Assembly (NCBI GenBank): GCA_905213875.1
Contig: CAJMJN010000002.1
Coordinates: forward strand, 1-64,000
Direction: 5' to 3'
Length of the DNA stretch: 64,000 nucleotides
Source of the DNA: an uncultured Clostridium sp.
Lineage (GTDB): Bacteria; Bacillota; Clostridia; TANB77; CAG-508
Under the pieces are notes generated by a model, which was given only the letters and a program-made list of their open reading frames with translations, was not told where the DNA came from and searched no databases. The number at the start of each line of letters is the position of its first letter. Position 1 is the first letter of the stretch. Of this stretch, positions 36,923 through 45,486 are shown piece by piece. Position numbers and translations under genes: made by a program.

Positions 36923-37942
36923 ATGAAAGAGAAAATTGCAGAAATCGAAAAAAAATCTATTCAAGAAATAGAAAACTGTACAACTCAAAAGGAACTAAAT
37001 GAATTAAAAGTAAAATATTTAGGAAAAAAAGGTGAACTAACAACAGTTCTAAGAGGAATGGGTGCATTATCACCAGAAGAAAGGCCAGTTATAGGAAACT
37101 TAGTAAATCAAGTTAGAGATAAATTAAATGAATTATTTACAGAAAAAGAAGAAACTTTTAAAAAGAAAGAATTAGAAAAAAGATTATTAACTGAAAAAAT
37201 TGATATAACAGAACCAAGTAAAAAAATCGAATTAGGTTCATTACATCCAATAACACAAATAATAAAAGAAGTTGAAGAAATCTTTTTAGGTATGGGATAT
37301 AAAATAGCAGATGGACCAGAAGTTGAAAAGGCAATATACAATTTTGACAAATTAAATACACCACCAGATCATCCAGCAAGAGATATTCAAGACACATTTT
37401 ACATCACAGATGATGTAGTTTTAAGAAGTCAAACATCACCAGTCCAAGCAAGAGTTATGGAAAATCAAAAACCACCAATAAAAATAATTTGTCCAGGTGC
37501 TGTTTATCGTTCAGATAGTGTAGATGCAACTCATTCGCCAGTGTTCCATCAAATAGAAGGGCTAGTTGTAGATAAAAACATATCAATGACAGATTTAAAA
37601 GGAACATTAGAAATGTTTGCTAAAAAATGTTTAGGAGAAAATACTAAAATTCGTTTTAGACCACATCATTTCCCATTTACAGAGCCAAGTGCAGAAGCAG
37701 ATGTATCATGCTTTGTATGTGGAGGAAAAGGATGTAGAGTATGTAAAGGTGAAGGATGGATAGAATTATTAGGTTGTGGAATGGTGCATCCAAATGTATT
37801 TAAAAACTGTGGAATAGACCCAGATGAATATACAGGTTTTGCTTTTGGATTTGGAGTAGAAAGAATTGCAATGGCAAAATTTGGGATAGAAGATATGAGA
37901 TTATTATTTGAAAATGACGTTAGATTTTTAAAACAATTTTAA
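36923..37942 (+). CDS. pheS: phenylalanyl-tRNA synthetase alpha subunit
   Basis: PheS carries the catalytic class II core: N-terminal coiled coil ([41 protein letters not shown]), motif 2 [23 protein letters not shown], four cysteines [17 protein letters not shown], motif 3 [17 protein letters not shown] 36923 agrees with the family N-terminus; ATG 36911 is too near the AGAAGG site to be certain. The subunit pairs with PheT encoded downstream. Confidence 0.95.
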   Translation: MKEKIAEIEKKSIQEIENCTTQKELNELKVKYLGKKGELTTVLRGMGALSPEERPVIGNLVNQVRDKLNELFTEKEETFKKKELEKRLLTEKIDITEPSKKIELGSLHPITQIIKEVEEIFLGMGYKIADGPEVEKAIYNFDKLNTPPDHPARDIQDTFYITDDVVLRSQTSPVQARVMENQKPPIKIICPGAVYRSDSVDATHSPVFHQIEGLVVDKNISMTDLKGTLEMFAKKCLGENTKIRFRPHHFPFTEPSAEADVSCFVCGGKGCRVCKGEGWIELLGCGMVHPNVFKNCGIDPDEYTGFAFGFGVERIAMAKFGIEDMRLLFENDVRFLKQF

Positions 37943-38015
37943 CAAAAGAAAAGGTAAAAACCAAATAGAATAAAAATAAATCAAAATTTTGATAATTTAA
38001 AAGGAGTGTAAAAAA

Positions 38016-38348
38016 GTGGGATTTTTTAGTAAAAAACCAAAAAAGAATAAAGTATATAAGCTTGAAGAAGCTGTAAAATTTATGCATGAACCAGGAAATG
38101 AAAATTATTCAGTTGTAGAAACAAATGGAGGTTATCGTTTAATTTCTGATATGGAAGCTAAAAGCGAAATAAACAAAATAATATCATTTAAGGATAGAAA
38201 AGAAGAATTCGCAAGCAGAATATCAGAACAAGGAAATTTAAGAAAAATGGATATTAAACCTCAAGAAAGAACAGAAAATAAAATTTATAATATACAAGAT
38301 AGGTATGCAGCAGCTGAAAGATATGCAGAAGAACAAGAAATAATATAA
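38016..38348 (+). CDS. unknown small protein between pheS and pheT
   Basis: The 110-residue protein is not recognised. It starts GTG 38016 after AAAAGGAGTG: MGFFSKKPKKNKVYKLEEAVKFMHEPGNENYSVVETNGGYRLISDMEAKSEINKIISF, then basic and acidic alternation to YAEEQEII. It is soluble. It separates two normally adjacent synthetase subunit genes, with short spacing on both sides, so it is part of the same T-box operon. Confidence 0.6.
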   Translation: MGFFSKKPKKNKVYKLEEAVKFMHEPGNENYSVVETNGGYRLISDMEAKSEINKIISFKDRKEEFASRISEQGNLRKMDIKPQERTENKIYNIQDRYAAAERYAEEQEII

Positions 38349-38376
38349 AAATAAAAAGTTGAAAGGAAAAAATCAA

Positions 38377-40797
38377 ATGAAAGCAAGTTTAGAATGGTTA
38401 CAAGAATATAGTGATATAGATGTTAATTGTTTAGAATTAGGAGATATTCTAACAATGACAGGTTCAAAGGTAGAAGAGGTTATTCAAACAGGAACAGATA
38501 TAAAAAATGTTGTAGTTGGTAAAATCTTAGAAATAGAAAAACATCCTAATGCAGATAAACTAGTAATAACAAAAGTAGATGTTGGAAATGAAGTAATACA
38601 AATAGTAACAGGTGCAAATAATATAAAAGTAAATGATATAATACCTGTTGCAAAAGATGGAGCAGAACTACCAAATGGAGTAAAAATAAAAACAGGAAAA
38701 CTAAGAGGAGTAGAATCTTGTGGAATGATGTGCTCTTTAGGAGAATTAAATCTTAGTATAAATGATTATCCAGAACAAATTGAAGATGGAATAATGATAT
38801 TAGGAGAAAAATATGAAAAAGATTTAGGAAAAGATATTGTAGAAGTATTAGACTTAAAAGAAGAAATAATAGATTTTGAAATTACTCCTAATAGACCAGA
38901 TTGCTTATCAATAGAAGGATTAGGAAGAGAAACAGCGGCATCACTAAACAAACCATTTAAAAATCCAAGAAAAAATATAGATGAATTACAAGTTCCAGAT
39001 AAAAAAGAAATAGAAGGACTAAAAGTTGATATTGCAGCTCCAGATTTATGTTATAGATATATAGCTAGAGTTGTAAAAAATGTTAAAGTTGGACCATCAC
39101 CAGATTGGATGAAAAAAAGATTAAAAGCATGTGGAATGAAAAGCATAAACAATATAGTAGATATTACAAATTATGTAATGCTAGAAATGGGTCAACCTAT
39201 GCATGCATTTGATATAAATTCAATTAGTGGAAAACACATTACAGTAAGAAGGGCTGAAAATGGAAAAAAAATTACAACACTAGACGAAACAGAAAGAGTA
39301 TTAGACGAAAAAGATCTAGTAATAGCAGATGAAGAAAAAGCAGTCGCAATAGCAGGTGTAATGGGTGGATTAAATTCAGAGATTGAAAAAGATACACAAA
39401 CAGTAGTATTTGAATCTGCAATGTTTTATGGTGGAAACATCAGAAAAACTGCCAAAAAAGTAGGCTTAAGAACAGAAAGTTCAGCACGTTATGAAAAAGG
39501 ACTATCATCAGAAAATACATTAAGAGCAATAAACAGAGCAGTCGAATTAGTTGAACTTTTAGGAGCAGGAGAAGTTGTAGAAGGAAAAATTGATGTATAT
39601 CCAACAAAACAAAAAATAAACAAAATAAAATTAGATGTAGATAAAATAAATACATTATTAGGAACAAACATATCAAAACAAGAAATGATAGACATATTAG
39701 AAAAAGTTGATATAAAAGTAGAAAATGATATGGCAATAGCACCATATTTTAGAATGGATTTAGAATTTGTAGCAGACATAGCAGAGGAAATTGCAAGATT
39801 TTATGGTTATGATAAATTAGAAACAACTTTAGTTAGAGCTGGAACAACAATAGGCGTTAGAACTAAAGAACAAAAAATAGAGAATAAAATTCAAGAAATA
39901 TTAGTAACAAATGGACTTTCTGAAATATACACATATGGATTTTTAAGTGAAAAAGATTTAGAAAAATCAAAAATAAAAAAAGAATTAATAGATAATGCAA
40001 TTACAATTATAAACCCATTGGGTGACGAATTTAAATTAATGAGACCTACTACAATTCCAAGTATGATGCAAATTTTAGCAGGAAATAACAATAAGAAAAA
40101 TCAAAATGTAAAACTATTTGATATATCAAGAAACTACAAAAATATAGATAATCAAGTTGAAAAAGGAGAAGTTCCACTACAAGAAAATATTTTAACAATA
40201 GGAATGTATGGAGAAGATGTTGATTTTTATACATTAAAAGGATTAGTAGAAAATATATTAGAAGCTACTAATGTAAATCGTTATGATATCGAAAGAGAAA
40301 CAACAAATGAATCATATCATCCAGGAAGATGTGCAAATTTAAAAGTTGGAATAGACACAATTGCAACATTTGGAGAAGTCCATCCAGAAGTATTAATAAA
40401 TTATGAAATTAATAAAAGAGTATATCTTGCAGAAATAAACATTACAAAAATAGTAAAATATTCAAGAGTAAATAAAAAATATACAGAAGTTCCAAAATTC
40501 CCAGCAGCAGAAAGAGATATTGCCGTAATAGTAGACGAAGATGTTCAAGTTGGAGATATTGAAAAAGCAATAACAAAAAAATGTAAAAAACTATTAAAAG
40601 GTCAAAAAGGATTAGAAGAGTTAAAACTATTTGACATTTACAGAGATGAAAAAATAGGCAAAAATAAAAAGAGTGTAGCATATAGTTTAATCTTTAGAGA
40701 CAAAACAAAGAGCTTATCAGATGATGAAATAAATCCTGTAATGGAAGAAATAACAAAAGAATTAGAAGAAAAATTTGGTGCAGAACTTAGAAAATAA
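38377..40797 (+). CDS. pheT: phenylalanyl-tRNA synthetase beta subunit
   Basis: PheT has the N-terminal tRNA-binding domain (VVVGKILEIEKHPNADKLVITKVDVG near residues 42-70), B3/4 editing domain (about 200-370, with ITPNRPDCLSIEGLGRETAAS), the B5 domain, and the C-terminal ferredoxin fold anticodon-binding domain (FPAAERDIAVIVDEDV...SLIFRDKTKSLSDDEIN). ATG 38377 follows GAAAGGA; the TTG at 38359 is upstream of that site. About 806 residues, a normal length. Confidence 0.95.
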   Translation: MKASLEWLQEYSDIDVNCLELGDILTMTGSKVEEVIQTGTDIKNVVVGKILEIEKHPNADKLVITKVDVGNEVIQIVTGANNIKVNDIIPVAKDGAELPNGVKIKTGKLRGVESCGMMCSLGELNLSINDYPEQIEDGIMILGEKYEKDLGKDIVEVLDLKEEIIDFEITPNRPDCLSIEGLGRETAASLNKPFKNPRKNIDELQVPDKKEIEGLKVDIAAPDLCYRYIARVVKNVKVGPSPDWMKKRLKACGMKSINNIVDITNYVMLEMGQPMHAFDINSISGKHITVRRAENGKKITTLDETERVLDEKDLVIADEEKAVAIAGVMGGLNSEIEKDTQTVVFESAMFYGGNIRKTAKKVGLRTESSARYEKGLSSENTLRAINRAVELVELLGAGEVVEGKIDVYPTKQKINKIKLDVDKINTLLGTNISKQEMIDILEKVDIKVENDMAIAPYFRMDLEFVADIAEEIARFYGYDKLETTLVRAGTTIGVRTKEQKIENKIQEILVTNGLSEIYTYGFLSEKDLEKSKIKKELIDNAITIINPLGDEFKLMRPTTIPSMMQILAGNNNKKNQNVKLFDISRNYKNIDNQVEKGEVPLQENILTIGMYGEDVDFYTLKGLVENILEATNVNRYDIERETTNESYHPGRCANLKVGIDTIATFGEVHPEVLINYEINKRVYLAEINITKIVKYSRVNKKYTEVPKFPAAERDIAVIVDEDVQVGDIEKAITKKCKKLLKGQKGLEELKLFDIYRDEKIGKNKKSVAYSLIFRDKTKSLSDDEINPVMEEITKELEEKFGAELRK

Positions 40798-40925
40798 ATC
40801 TAGTTCAATTGAAAAAGTAAATTCTAGTGAAAATAAGTCTATAGCAAAATTTTTAGAAAATTGTAGACAAAATCAAAAAAGTATAATACAATAATGCCAA
40901 ATAAAACAACAAAGGAGAAATAAAT

Positions 40926-41126
40926 ATGGAAGGAAACAATAAAGAAGAAGTATTAGAAGAAAAGAAACAAAATTCTAATCCAGAAGAATTTAAACAAGTT
41001 AAGAGCAATAATGGAAAACATGCTAAACTTAGCCCAGCAGCAACAGTATTATTAACAATAGCAGCAACTTTAGGAATAATTGTTTTAGGAACAGCTGTAT
41101 ATGCATTAATTACATTAATAAAATAG
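40926..41126 (+). CDS. small single-pass membrane protein
   Basis: A 66-residue protein with a charged N-terminal half (EGNNKEEVLEEKKQNSNPEEFKQVKSNNGKHAKLS) and one C-terminal membrane helix (PAATVLLTIAATLGIIVLGTAVYALITLI). AAAGGAG precedes ATG 40926. It is not recognised. It ends at an intrinsic terminator just before the large RNA. Confidence 0.6.
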   Translation: MEGNNKEEVLEEKKQNSNPEEFKQVKSNNGKHAKLSPAATVLLTIAATLGIIVLGTAVYALITLIK

Positions 41127-41137
41127 GATCGATTTCT

Positions 41138-41164
41138 GAGGTAAAAAAATATTTTTTTACCTCA
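41138..41164 (+). terminator. terminator before the large RNA
   Basis: The arms TGAGGTAAAAAAA and TTTTTTTACCTCA surround AT and are followed by TTTTT. Confidence 0.85.
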
Positions 41165-41359
41165 TTTTTATCTTTAGATGATATAATTGGATAAAACGAA
41201 AAAAGAGATACATAAAAGAAAGTTTAAAAAGTGTAGAGTGATTTGATTAGAAAAAAAGAGATAAATGGAGAAAAAACGTAAAAAAGAGAGAAAATGGAAA
41301 AAAATTTGAAATTAGAACTAAATAAATCATTTATTGCCAAAATAAGCCTTAGATAAAAA

Positions 41360-41389
41360 TTGTCATAATAATTAGCTATATTGTATAAT
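41360..41389 (+). promoter_or_regulatory. promoter of the large RNA
   Basis: TTGTCA (41360-41365) and TATAAT (41384-41389) are separated by 18 bases. Transcription would begin near 41396, just before the closing helix. Confidence 0.75.
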
Positions 41390-41395
41390 ATATAT

Positions 41396-42040
41396 TGATG
41401 GTGCATTATTCTAGTCATACTGGAGTTTATGAGGGTGGGGCTAAAAATCCACTAAAGGGCATATCGATGAAGTTTCTTGAATGTGCGCGAAACAGCCAAG
41501 TTTGTGTGTGTTTAGGGAGTAAAGAGGTTAGGGTAGTATGTAGTGGCATACATATAATTCCCTGGTTTCGCGGAGGCTTAGATTTAGATATATTATTAAC
41601 TTTTTATACATAATTTAAGAGTAACCTGTGATGAGTGCCAAGACACAAAAAGCACAGAGTAGCCTGTCTTGAGTGAATGTATTGGGATTAAATAATTAGT
41701 AAAATATAATTTCGGCCAAATTTATTTTTACTGTACTTATGAAATTTTATTTGCAAAAAAGACTAATAAACTTATAATGTATGTGAAGGAAAACTTCTAG
41801 AATGTTTGCTTCATTAAGAAGCATAGAAGTCTATGGATTAAGGTACAGATTTAAGTGGCGATCTGGTGTCTATATTATTATAGATGTTTTCTTTAAACGG
41901 AAACGGCAACAGCAGTAATGCTATGTAGAAAATAGAGAAATTCAACCAGACCTAAACTGTAAAATTTACTTAGACTTTTACCATCTTAAACTATAAATTA
42001 TAGAGGGATTTTTAAGTAAACTTAAATCTTCCTCTTTTTT
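41396..42040 (+). ncRNA. large structured RNA, candidate OLE RNA
   Basis: A 645-base transcript unit with no convincing gene is flanked by a promoter and the terminator at 42002-42040. Ends pair: GATGGT (41397-41402) with ACCATC (41980-41985), giving a core of about 590 bases. Inside are long stems CGCGAAAC (41488 region) with GTTTCGCG (41567 region), GGGA...TCCC, TATG/CATA, CTGTG/CACAG, TGCTTC/GAAGCA and ACTTCTA/TAGAAGT. Composition is clearly less A-rich than surrounding intergenic DNA. OLE RNA is about 600 bases and normally precedes the gene of its membrane partner OapA; the next gene is a membrane protein of OapA size. Confidence 0.6.
42002..42040 (+). terminator. terminator of the large RNA
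   Basis: The arms AGAGGGATTTTTAAG and CTTAAATCTTCCTCT are followed by TTTTT. A gap of 60 bases then leads into the membrane protein gene. Confidence 0.85.
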
Positions 42041-42102
42041 GATAAAAAATTATATTAAAAATAAAAACTAGATATATTTAATAGGAGGAATAAATATAAA
42101 AA

Positions 42103-42660
42103 ATGAAAACAAACAAAAAAGATGAAAATGAAAATATTAAATGGTTTATTGAAGTGTTTATAATGACATTTATTTTATCAATGGTATTTTCATATGTATC
42201 AACAAATGGAGTTTCAAACTTAAGCTTAATACCAGCAATATTAATTTTAATTGCAGTAATCTTTATAGGAATTATATTTGATATTATAGGTGTTGCAGTT
42301 ACTGTTGCTAATGAAAATGAATTTCATGCTAAAGCTACTAAAAAAGTAGAAGGCTCTAAAGATTCAATAAAATTAATAAGAAATGCTCCAAGGGTATCAA
42401 ATATTTGCGCAGATGTAATTGGAGATATTTGTGGAGTATTAAGTGGAGCAATTAGTGCATTAATTGCAGTAAAGATAACTGAACAATTTGGTATGGATTT
42501 TAACTTACAATTTGTACTTAGTGCGGTAGTTTCAGCTTTAACAGTTGGAGGAAAAGCAATAGGAAAAAATATAGCCAATAGCAATTCAACCAAAATAGTT
42601 CATGGAGTTGGAATAGTAATGAATAAATTTTCAATAAAGAAAAATAACTCAAATAAATAA
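42103..42660 (+). CDS. small multi-pass membrane protein, candidate OapA
   Basis: The 185-residue protein has four hydrophobic segments (residues about 13-33, 42-68, 105-125, 135-155), a basic loop between (FHAKATKKVEGSKDSIKLIRNAPRVSN) and conserved-looking acids D104 and D108 in NICADVIGDICGVLSG. It resembles proteins sometimes labelled CorB/DUF21-type Mg2+ transporters without CBS domains. OapA, the OLE RNA-binding membrane protein, has this size, topology, basic and Asp-containing region, and relation to Mg2+ biology, and lies directly after OLE RNA. AGGAGG lies upstream of ATG 42103. The identity is an inference from context. Confidence 0.6.
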   Translation: MKTNKKDENENIKWFIEVFIMTFILSMVFSYVSTNGVSNLSLIPAILILIAVIFIGIIFDIIGVAVTVANENEFHAKATKKVEGSKDSIKLIRNAPRVSNICADVIGDICGVLSGAISALIAVKITEQFGMDFNLQFVLSAVVSALTVGGKAIGKNIANSNSTKIVHGVGIVMNKFSIKKNNSNK

Positions 42661-42680
42661 GATAAAAATACTAAAAAATC

Positions 42681-42709
42681 TTGCAATTTAAATGAAAATA
42701 TAGTAAAAT
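42681..42709 (+). promoter_or_regulatory. promoter of rpsO
   Basis: TTGCAA (42681-42686) and TAAAAT (42704-42709) are separated by 17 bases. Confidence 0.7.
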
Positions 42710-42714
42710 AATAA

Positions 42715-42790
42715 TGTCGTAAGAACGATACCTTTTACTTAGCTTGATTAGTTAAACACCTTGACTATAAGCCAGGTTAAAGGAATAAAA
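42715..42790 (+). ncRNA. rpsO leader, probable S15 autoregulatory structure
   Basis: CCTTT (42731) pairs with AAAGG (42779-42783), enclosing AGCTTG...CAAGG-type stems (TTAGCTTGATTAG; CCTTGACTATAAGCCAGG). The leader sits directly before the rpsO ribosome site. Several S15 leader classes repress rpsO by S15 binding; which class this is cannot be told by eye. Confidence 0.5.
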
Positions 42791-42812
42791 TAAAATTAGG
42801 AGGTGTAGCAAG

Positions 42813-43079
42813 ATGATAACAAGCGAAAAGAAACAAGAAATTATTAATACTTATAAAAGAGATGAAAAAGATACTGGTTCTCCAGAAGTTCAAATCGCTC
42901 TTTTAACAGAAAGAATTAATGAATTAACAGAACACTTAAAAGTTCACAAAAAAGATAACCATTCAAGACGTGGTCTATTAAAAATGGTTGGAAAAAGAAG
43001 AAATCTATTAAACTACTTAGTAAAAAAAGATGTTAATAGATATAGAGCAATCGTTGAAAAATTAGGACTAAGAAAATAG
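42813..43079 (+). CDS. rpsO: ribosomal protein S15
   Basis: The 88 residues include the S15 signature [40 protein letters not shown] and end VEKLGLRK. S15 binds the central domain of 16S rRNA. AGGAGGTG precedes ATG 42813. Its own promoter and structured leader lie upstream, and a terminator plus the pnp leader follow, the common Firmicute order rpsO-pnp. Confidence 0.97.
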   Translation: MITSEKKQEIINTYKRDEKDTGSPEVQIALLTERINELTEHLKVHKKDNHSRRGLLKMVGKRRNLLNYLVKKDVNRYRAIVEKLGLRK

Positions 43080-43089
43080 TAAAATTGTG

Positions 43090-43121
43090 AAAGCCTATGC
43101 TTATTTTTAGCACGGGCTTTT
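43090..43121 (+). terminator. terminator after rpsO
   Basis: AAAGCC...AGC and GC...GGGCTTTT pair, followed by a short T-run. Confidence 0.6.
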
Positions 43122-43188
43122 CTCAAGAAAAAACTTTTTTTAATGCTTAATATATTTAAAATAAAAAAGGTGTAAAATAAAAAAATAA

Positions 43189-43280
43189 TGTGCCAATGAA
43201 TTTAGGTAAGTAGCTTGTATACTGTGCTATACAACATATATAGCATAATATAGAGGTTACAATCTAATTTAGATGGCACA
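43189..43280 (+). ncRNA. structured leader of pnp
   Basis: TGTGCCA...AATTTAG pairs with CTAATTTAGATGGCACA, closing a 92-base hairpin with internal short stems (GTAGCTTGTATACTGTGCTATACAACATATATAGC). It ends about 10 bases before the pnp ribosome site. Double-stranded pnp leaders are RNase III/PNPase autoregulation targets in other bacteria; the same role here is inferred. Confidence 0.5.
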
Positions 43281-43300
43281 AAAAGAAAGGAAGGAATCAT

Positions 43301-45403
43301 ATGTTTAAAACTTATGAAACAGAATTAGCCGGAAGAAAATTAGTAATAGAAACCGGAAAAATGGCAGGACTTGCCAATGGAAGCGTATTAGTACGTTATG
43401 GAGATACTTGTGTATTAGTAAATGTAACAGCATCTAAAGAACCAAGAGAAGGAATAGACTTTTTCCCATTATCAGTAGATTTTGAAGAAAAATTATATGC
43501 TGTAGGAAAAATACCAGGTGGATTTCTAAAAAGAGAAGGAAAACCAACAGACAAAGCAATTTTAACATCAAGAGCAATTGATAGACCATTACGTCCATTA
43601 TTTCCAAAAGACTTTAGAAATGACGTAGTTGTTGTAGGTACAGTTCTTTGTGTTGAACAAGATAACTCACCAGAAGTAGCAGCTATGATAGGTGCAGCAG
43701 CAGCTTTAGCAATATCAGATATACCATTTAATGGACCAACAGCAGCAGTAAATGTTGGATTAGTTGATGGACAAATTGTTATAAACCCAACAGTTGAACA
43801 AAGAGAAAAAAGTGATTTAACATTAACAGTAGCAGCAACAGAAGAAAAAATAACAATGATTGAAGCTGGTGCAAATGAAGTATCAAATGAAGTAATGTTA
43901 GATGCTATAAAAGCTGCACATACTGAAATTAAAAAGATATGTGAATTTATTTCTGGAATTCAAAAAGAAATTGGAAAACCAAAATTTGAATATAAATCAT
44001 TTGAAGTAGATCATGATGTATATGAATATATTGAAGAAAACTTTAAAGATGAAATGAAAGAAAAAGTTCAAGAAAAAGACAAAGAAACAAGAGACAAAAA
44101 TATTGATGAATTAACAGCTAAAATTCAAGAAGCATATACAGAAAAATTTGGAGAAGAAGCATTTGAAGAACACAAATCAGATATCGGAGAAGCTATCTAC
44201 AAATTAGAGAAAAAATGTGTAAGAGAAATGATATTTAATGAACATAAAAGAGTTGATGGTAGGAAATTAGATGAAATTAGACCACTTTCTTGCGAAGTAG
44301 GCTTATTACCTCGTACACATGGTAGTGCATTATTTACAAGAGGACAAACTCAAGTATTATCAATAACTACACTTGGAATGATGAGCGAAGAGCAAACATT
44401 AGATGGAATTGATACAACAGAAGATGCTAAAAGATATATGCATCAATATAATTTCCCAAGTTACTCAGTAGGTGAAGCAAGACCATCAAGAGGACCAGGA
44501 AGAAGAGAAATTGGACATGGAGCATTAGCAGAAAAAGCATTAGTTCCAGTATTACCATCAAAAGAAGAATTTCCATATGCAATAAGAGTTGTATCAGAAG
44601 TTTTATCTTCAAATGGTTCAACATCACAAGCAAGTATCTGTGGTAGTACATTAAGTTTAATGGATGCAGGAGTTCCAATCAAAAGACCAGTTGCTGGTAT
44701 TTCAACAGGATTAATAACAAATCCAGATGATGATAAAGACTATGTAATGTTAGTAGATATCCAAGGATTAGAAGATTTCTTTGGAGATATGGACTTTAAA
44801 GTAGGTGGAACTGAAAAAGGAATTACAGCTATTCAAGTTGATATTAAATGTGATGGATTAACATATGAAATAATTCAAGAAGCATTTGAAAAAACAGCTA
44901 AAGCTAGAAAATATATTTTAGATGATATAATGGCTCCAGTATTAGCTGAACCAAGAAAAGAAGTTTCTAAATATGCACCAAGAATTGTAACAACAAAAAT
45001 AAATGTTGATAAAATAAAAGATGTAATAGGACCTGGTGGAAAAATGATAAATAAAATTATTGAAGAAACAGGTGTAAAAATCGATATAGAAGAAGATGGA
45101 CAAGTATTTATTTATTCAACAGATAATGATAAAGCAGAACAAGCATTAGAAATGGTTGAAGGTATAGCTAAAGATGTAGAAGTTGGAGAAATTTATTATG
45201 GAGAAGTTGTTAGAATAATGAATTTTGGAGCTTTTGTAGACTTAGGCCGTGGAGGAAAAGAAGGATTACTACACATATCTAAAATATCAAAAGAAAGAAT
45301 TAAAAATGTTGAAGATGTTCTTCATGTTGGTGATAAAGTTACTGTAAAAGTAGTTGAAATAGATGACCAAGGAAGAATTAACCTTTCAATGAAAGACTTA
45401 TAA
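43301..45403 (+). CDS. pnp: polynucleotide phosphorylase
   Basis: PNPase degrades RNA 3' to 5' using phosphate. Two RNase PH domains are visible (SVDFEEKLYAVGKIPGGFLKREGKPTDKAIL... and the second with GLLPRTHGSALFTRGQTQVLSITTLG), followed by KH (IKDVIGPGGKMINKIIEETG near residue 570) and S1 (GEIYYGEVVRIMNFGAFVDLGRGGKEGLLHIS). It has 700 residues. AAGGAAGGA lies before ATG 43301. Confidence 0.97.
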   Translation: MFKTYETELAGRKLVIETGKMAGLANGSVLVRYGDTCVLVNVTASKEPREGIDFFPLSVDFEEKLYAVGKIPGGFLKREGKPTDKAILTSRAIDRPLRPLFPKDFRNDVVVVGTVLCVEQDNSPEVAAMIGAAAALAISDIPFNGPTAAVNVGLVDGQIVINPTVEQREKSDLTLTVAATEEKITMIEAGANEVSNEVMLDAIKAAHTEIKKICEFISGIQKEIGKPKFEYKSFEVDHDVYEYIEENFKDEMKEKVQEKDKETRDKNIDELTAKIQEAYTEKFGEEAFEEHKSDIGEAIYKLEKKCVREMIFNEHKRVDGRKLDEIRPLSCEVGLLPRTHGSALFTRGQTQVLSITTLGMMSEEQTLDGIDTTEDAKRYMHQYNFPSYSVGEARPSRGPGRREIGHGALAEKALVPVLPSKEEFPYAIRVVSEVLSSNGSTSQASICGSTLSLMDAGVPIKRPVAGISTGLITNPDDDKDYVMLVDIQGLEDFFGDMDFKVGGTEKGITAIQVDIKCDGLTYEIIQEAFEKTAKARKYILDDIMAPVLAEPRKEVSKYAPRIVTTKINVDKIKDVIGPGGKMINKIIEETGVKIDIEEDGQVFIYSTDNDKAEQALEMVEGIAKDVEVGEIYYGEVVRIMNFGAFVDLGRGGKEGLLHISKISKERIKNVEDVLHVGDKVTVKVVEIDDQGRINLSMKDL

Positions 45404-45416
45404 TTTTAAGTACATC

Positions 45417-45447
45417 AAAAGCTGTGGACAAAAAATCCATAGCTTTT
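45417..45447 (+). terminator. terminator after pnp
   Basis: The arms AAAAGCTGTGGA and TCCATAGCTTTT surround CAAAAAA. A start codon for the next gene in this hairpin (GTG 45424) is therefore unlikely. Confidence 0.75.
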
Positions 45448-45486
45448 TGGTACATCAATAAACAAAAGATTGGAGAATTTAGAATT

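Noticed and set aside
41395..41613. 72-codon open frame in the large RNA region
   Set aside because: No ribosome site, unusual composition, and the sequence is explained by strong RNA stems.
45424..45486. N-terminal extension of the metalloprotease from GTG 45424
   Set aside because: The segment is the pnp terminator hairpin; ATG 45487 with the following membrane helix fits better.
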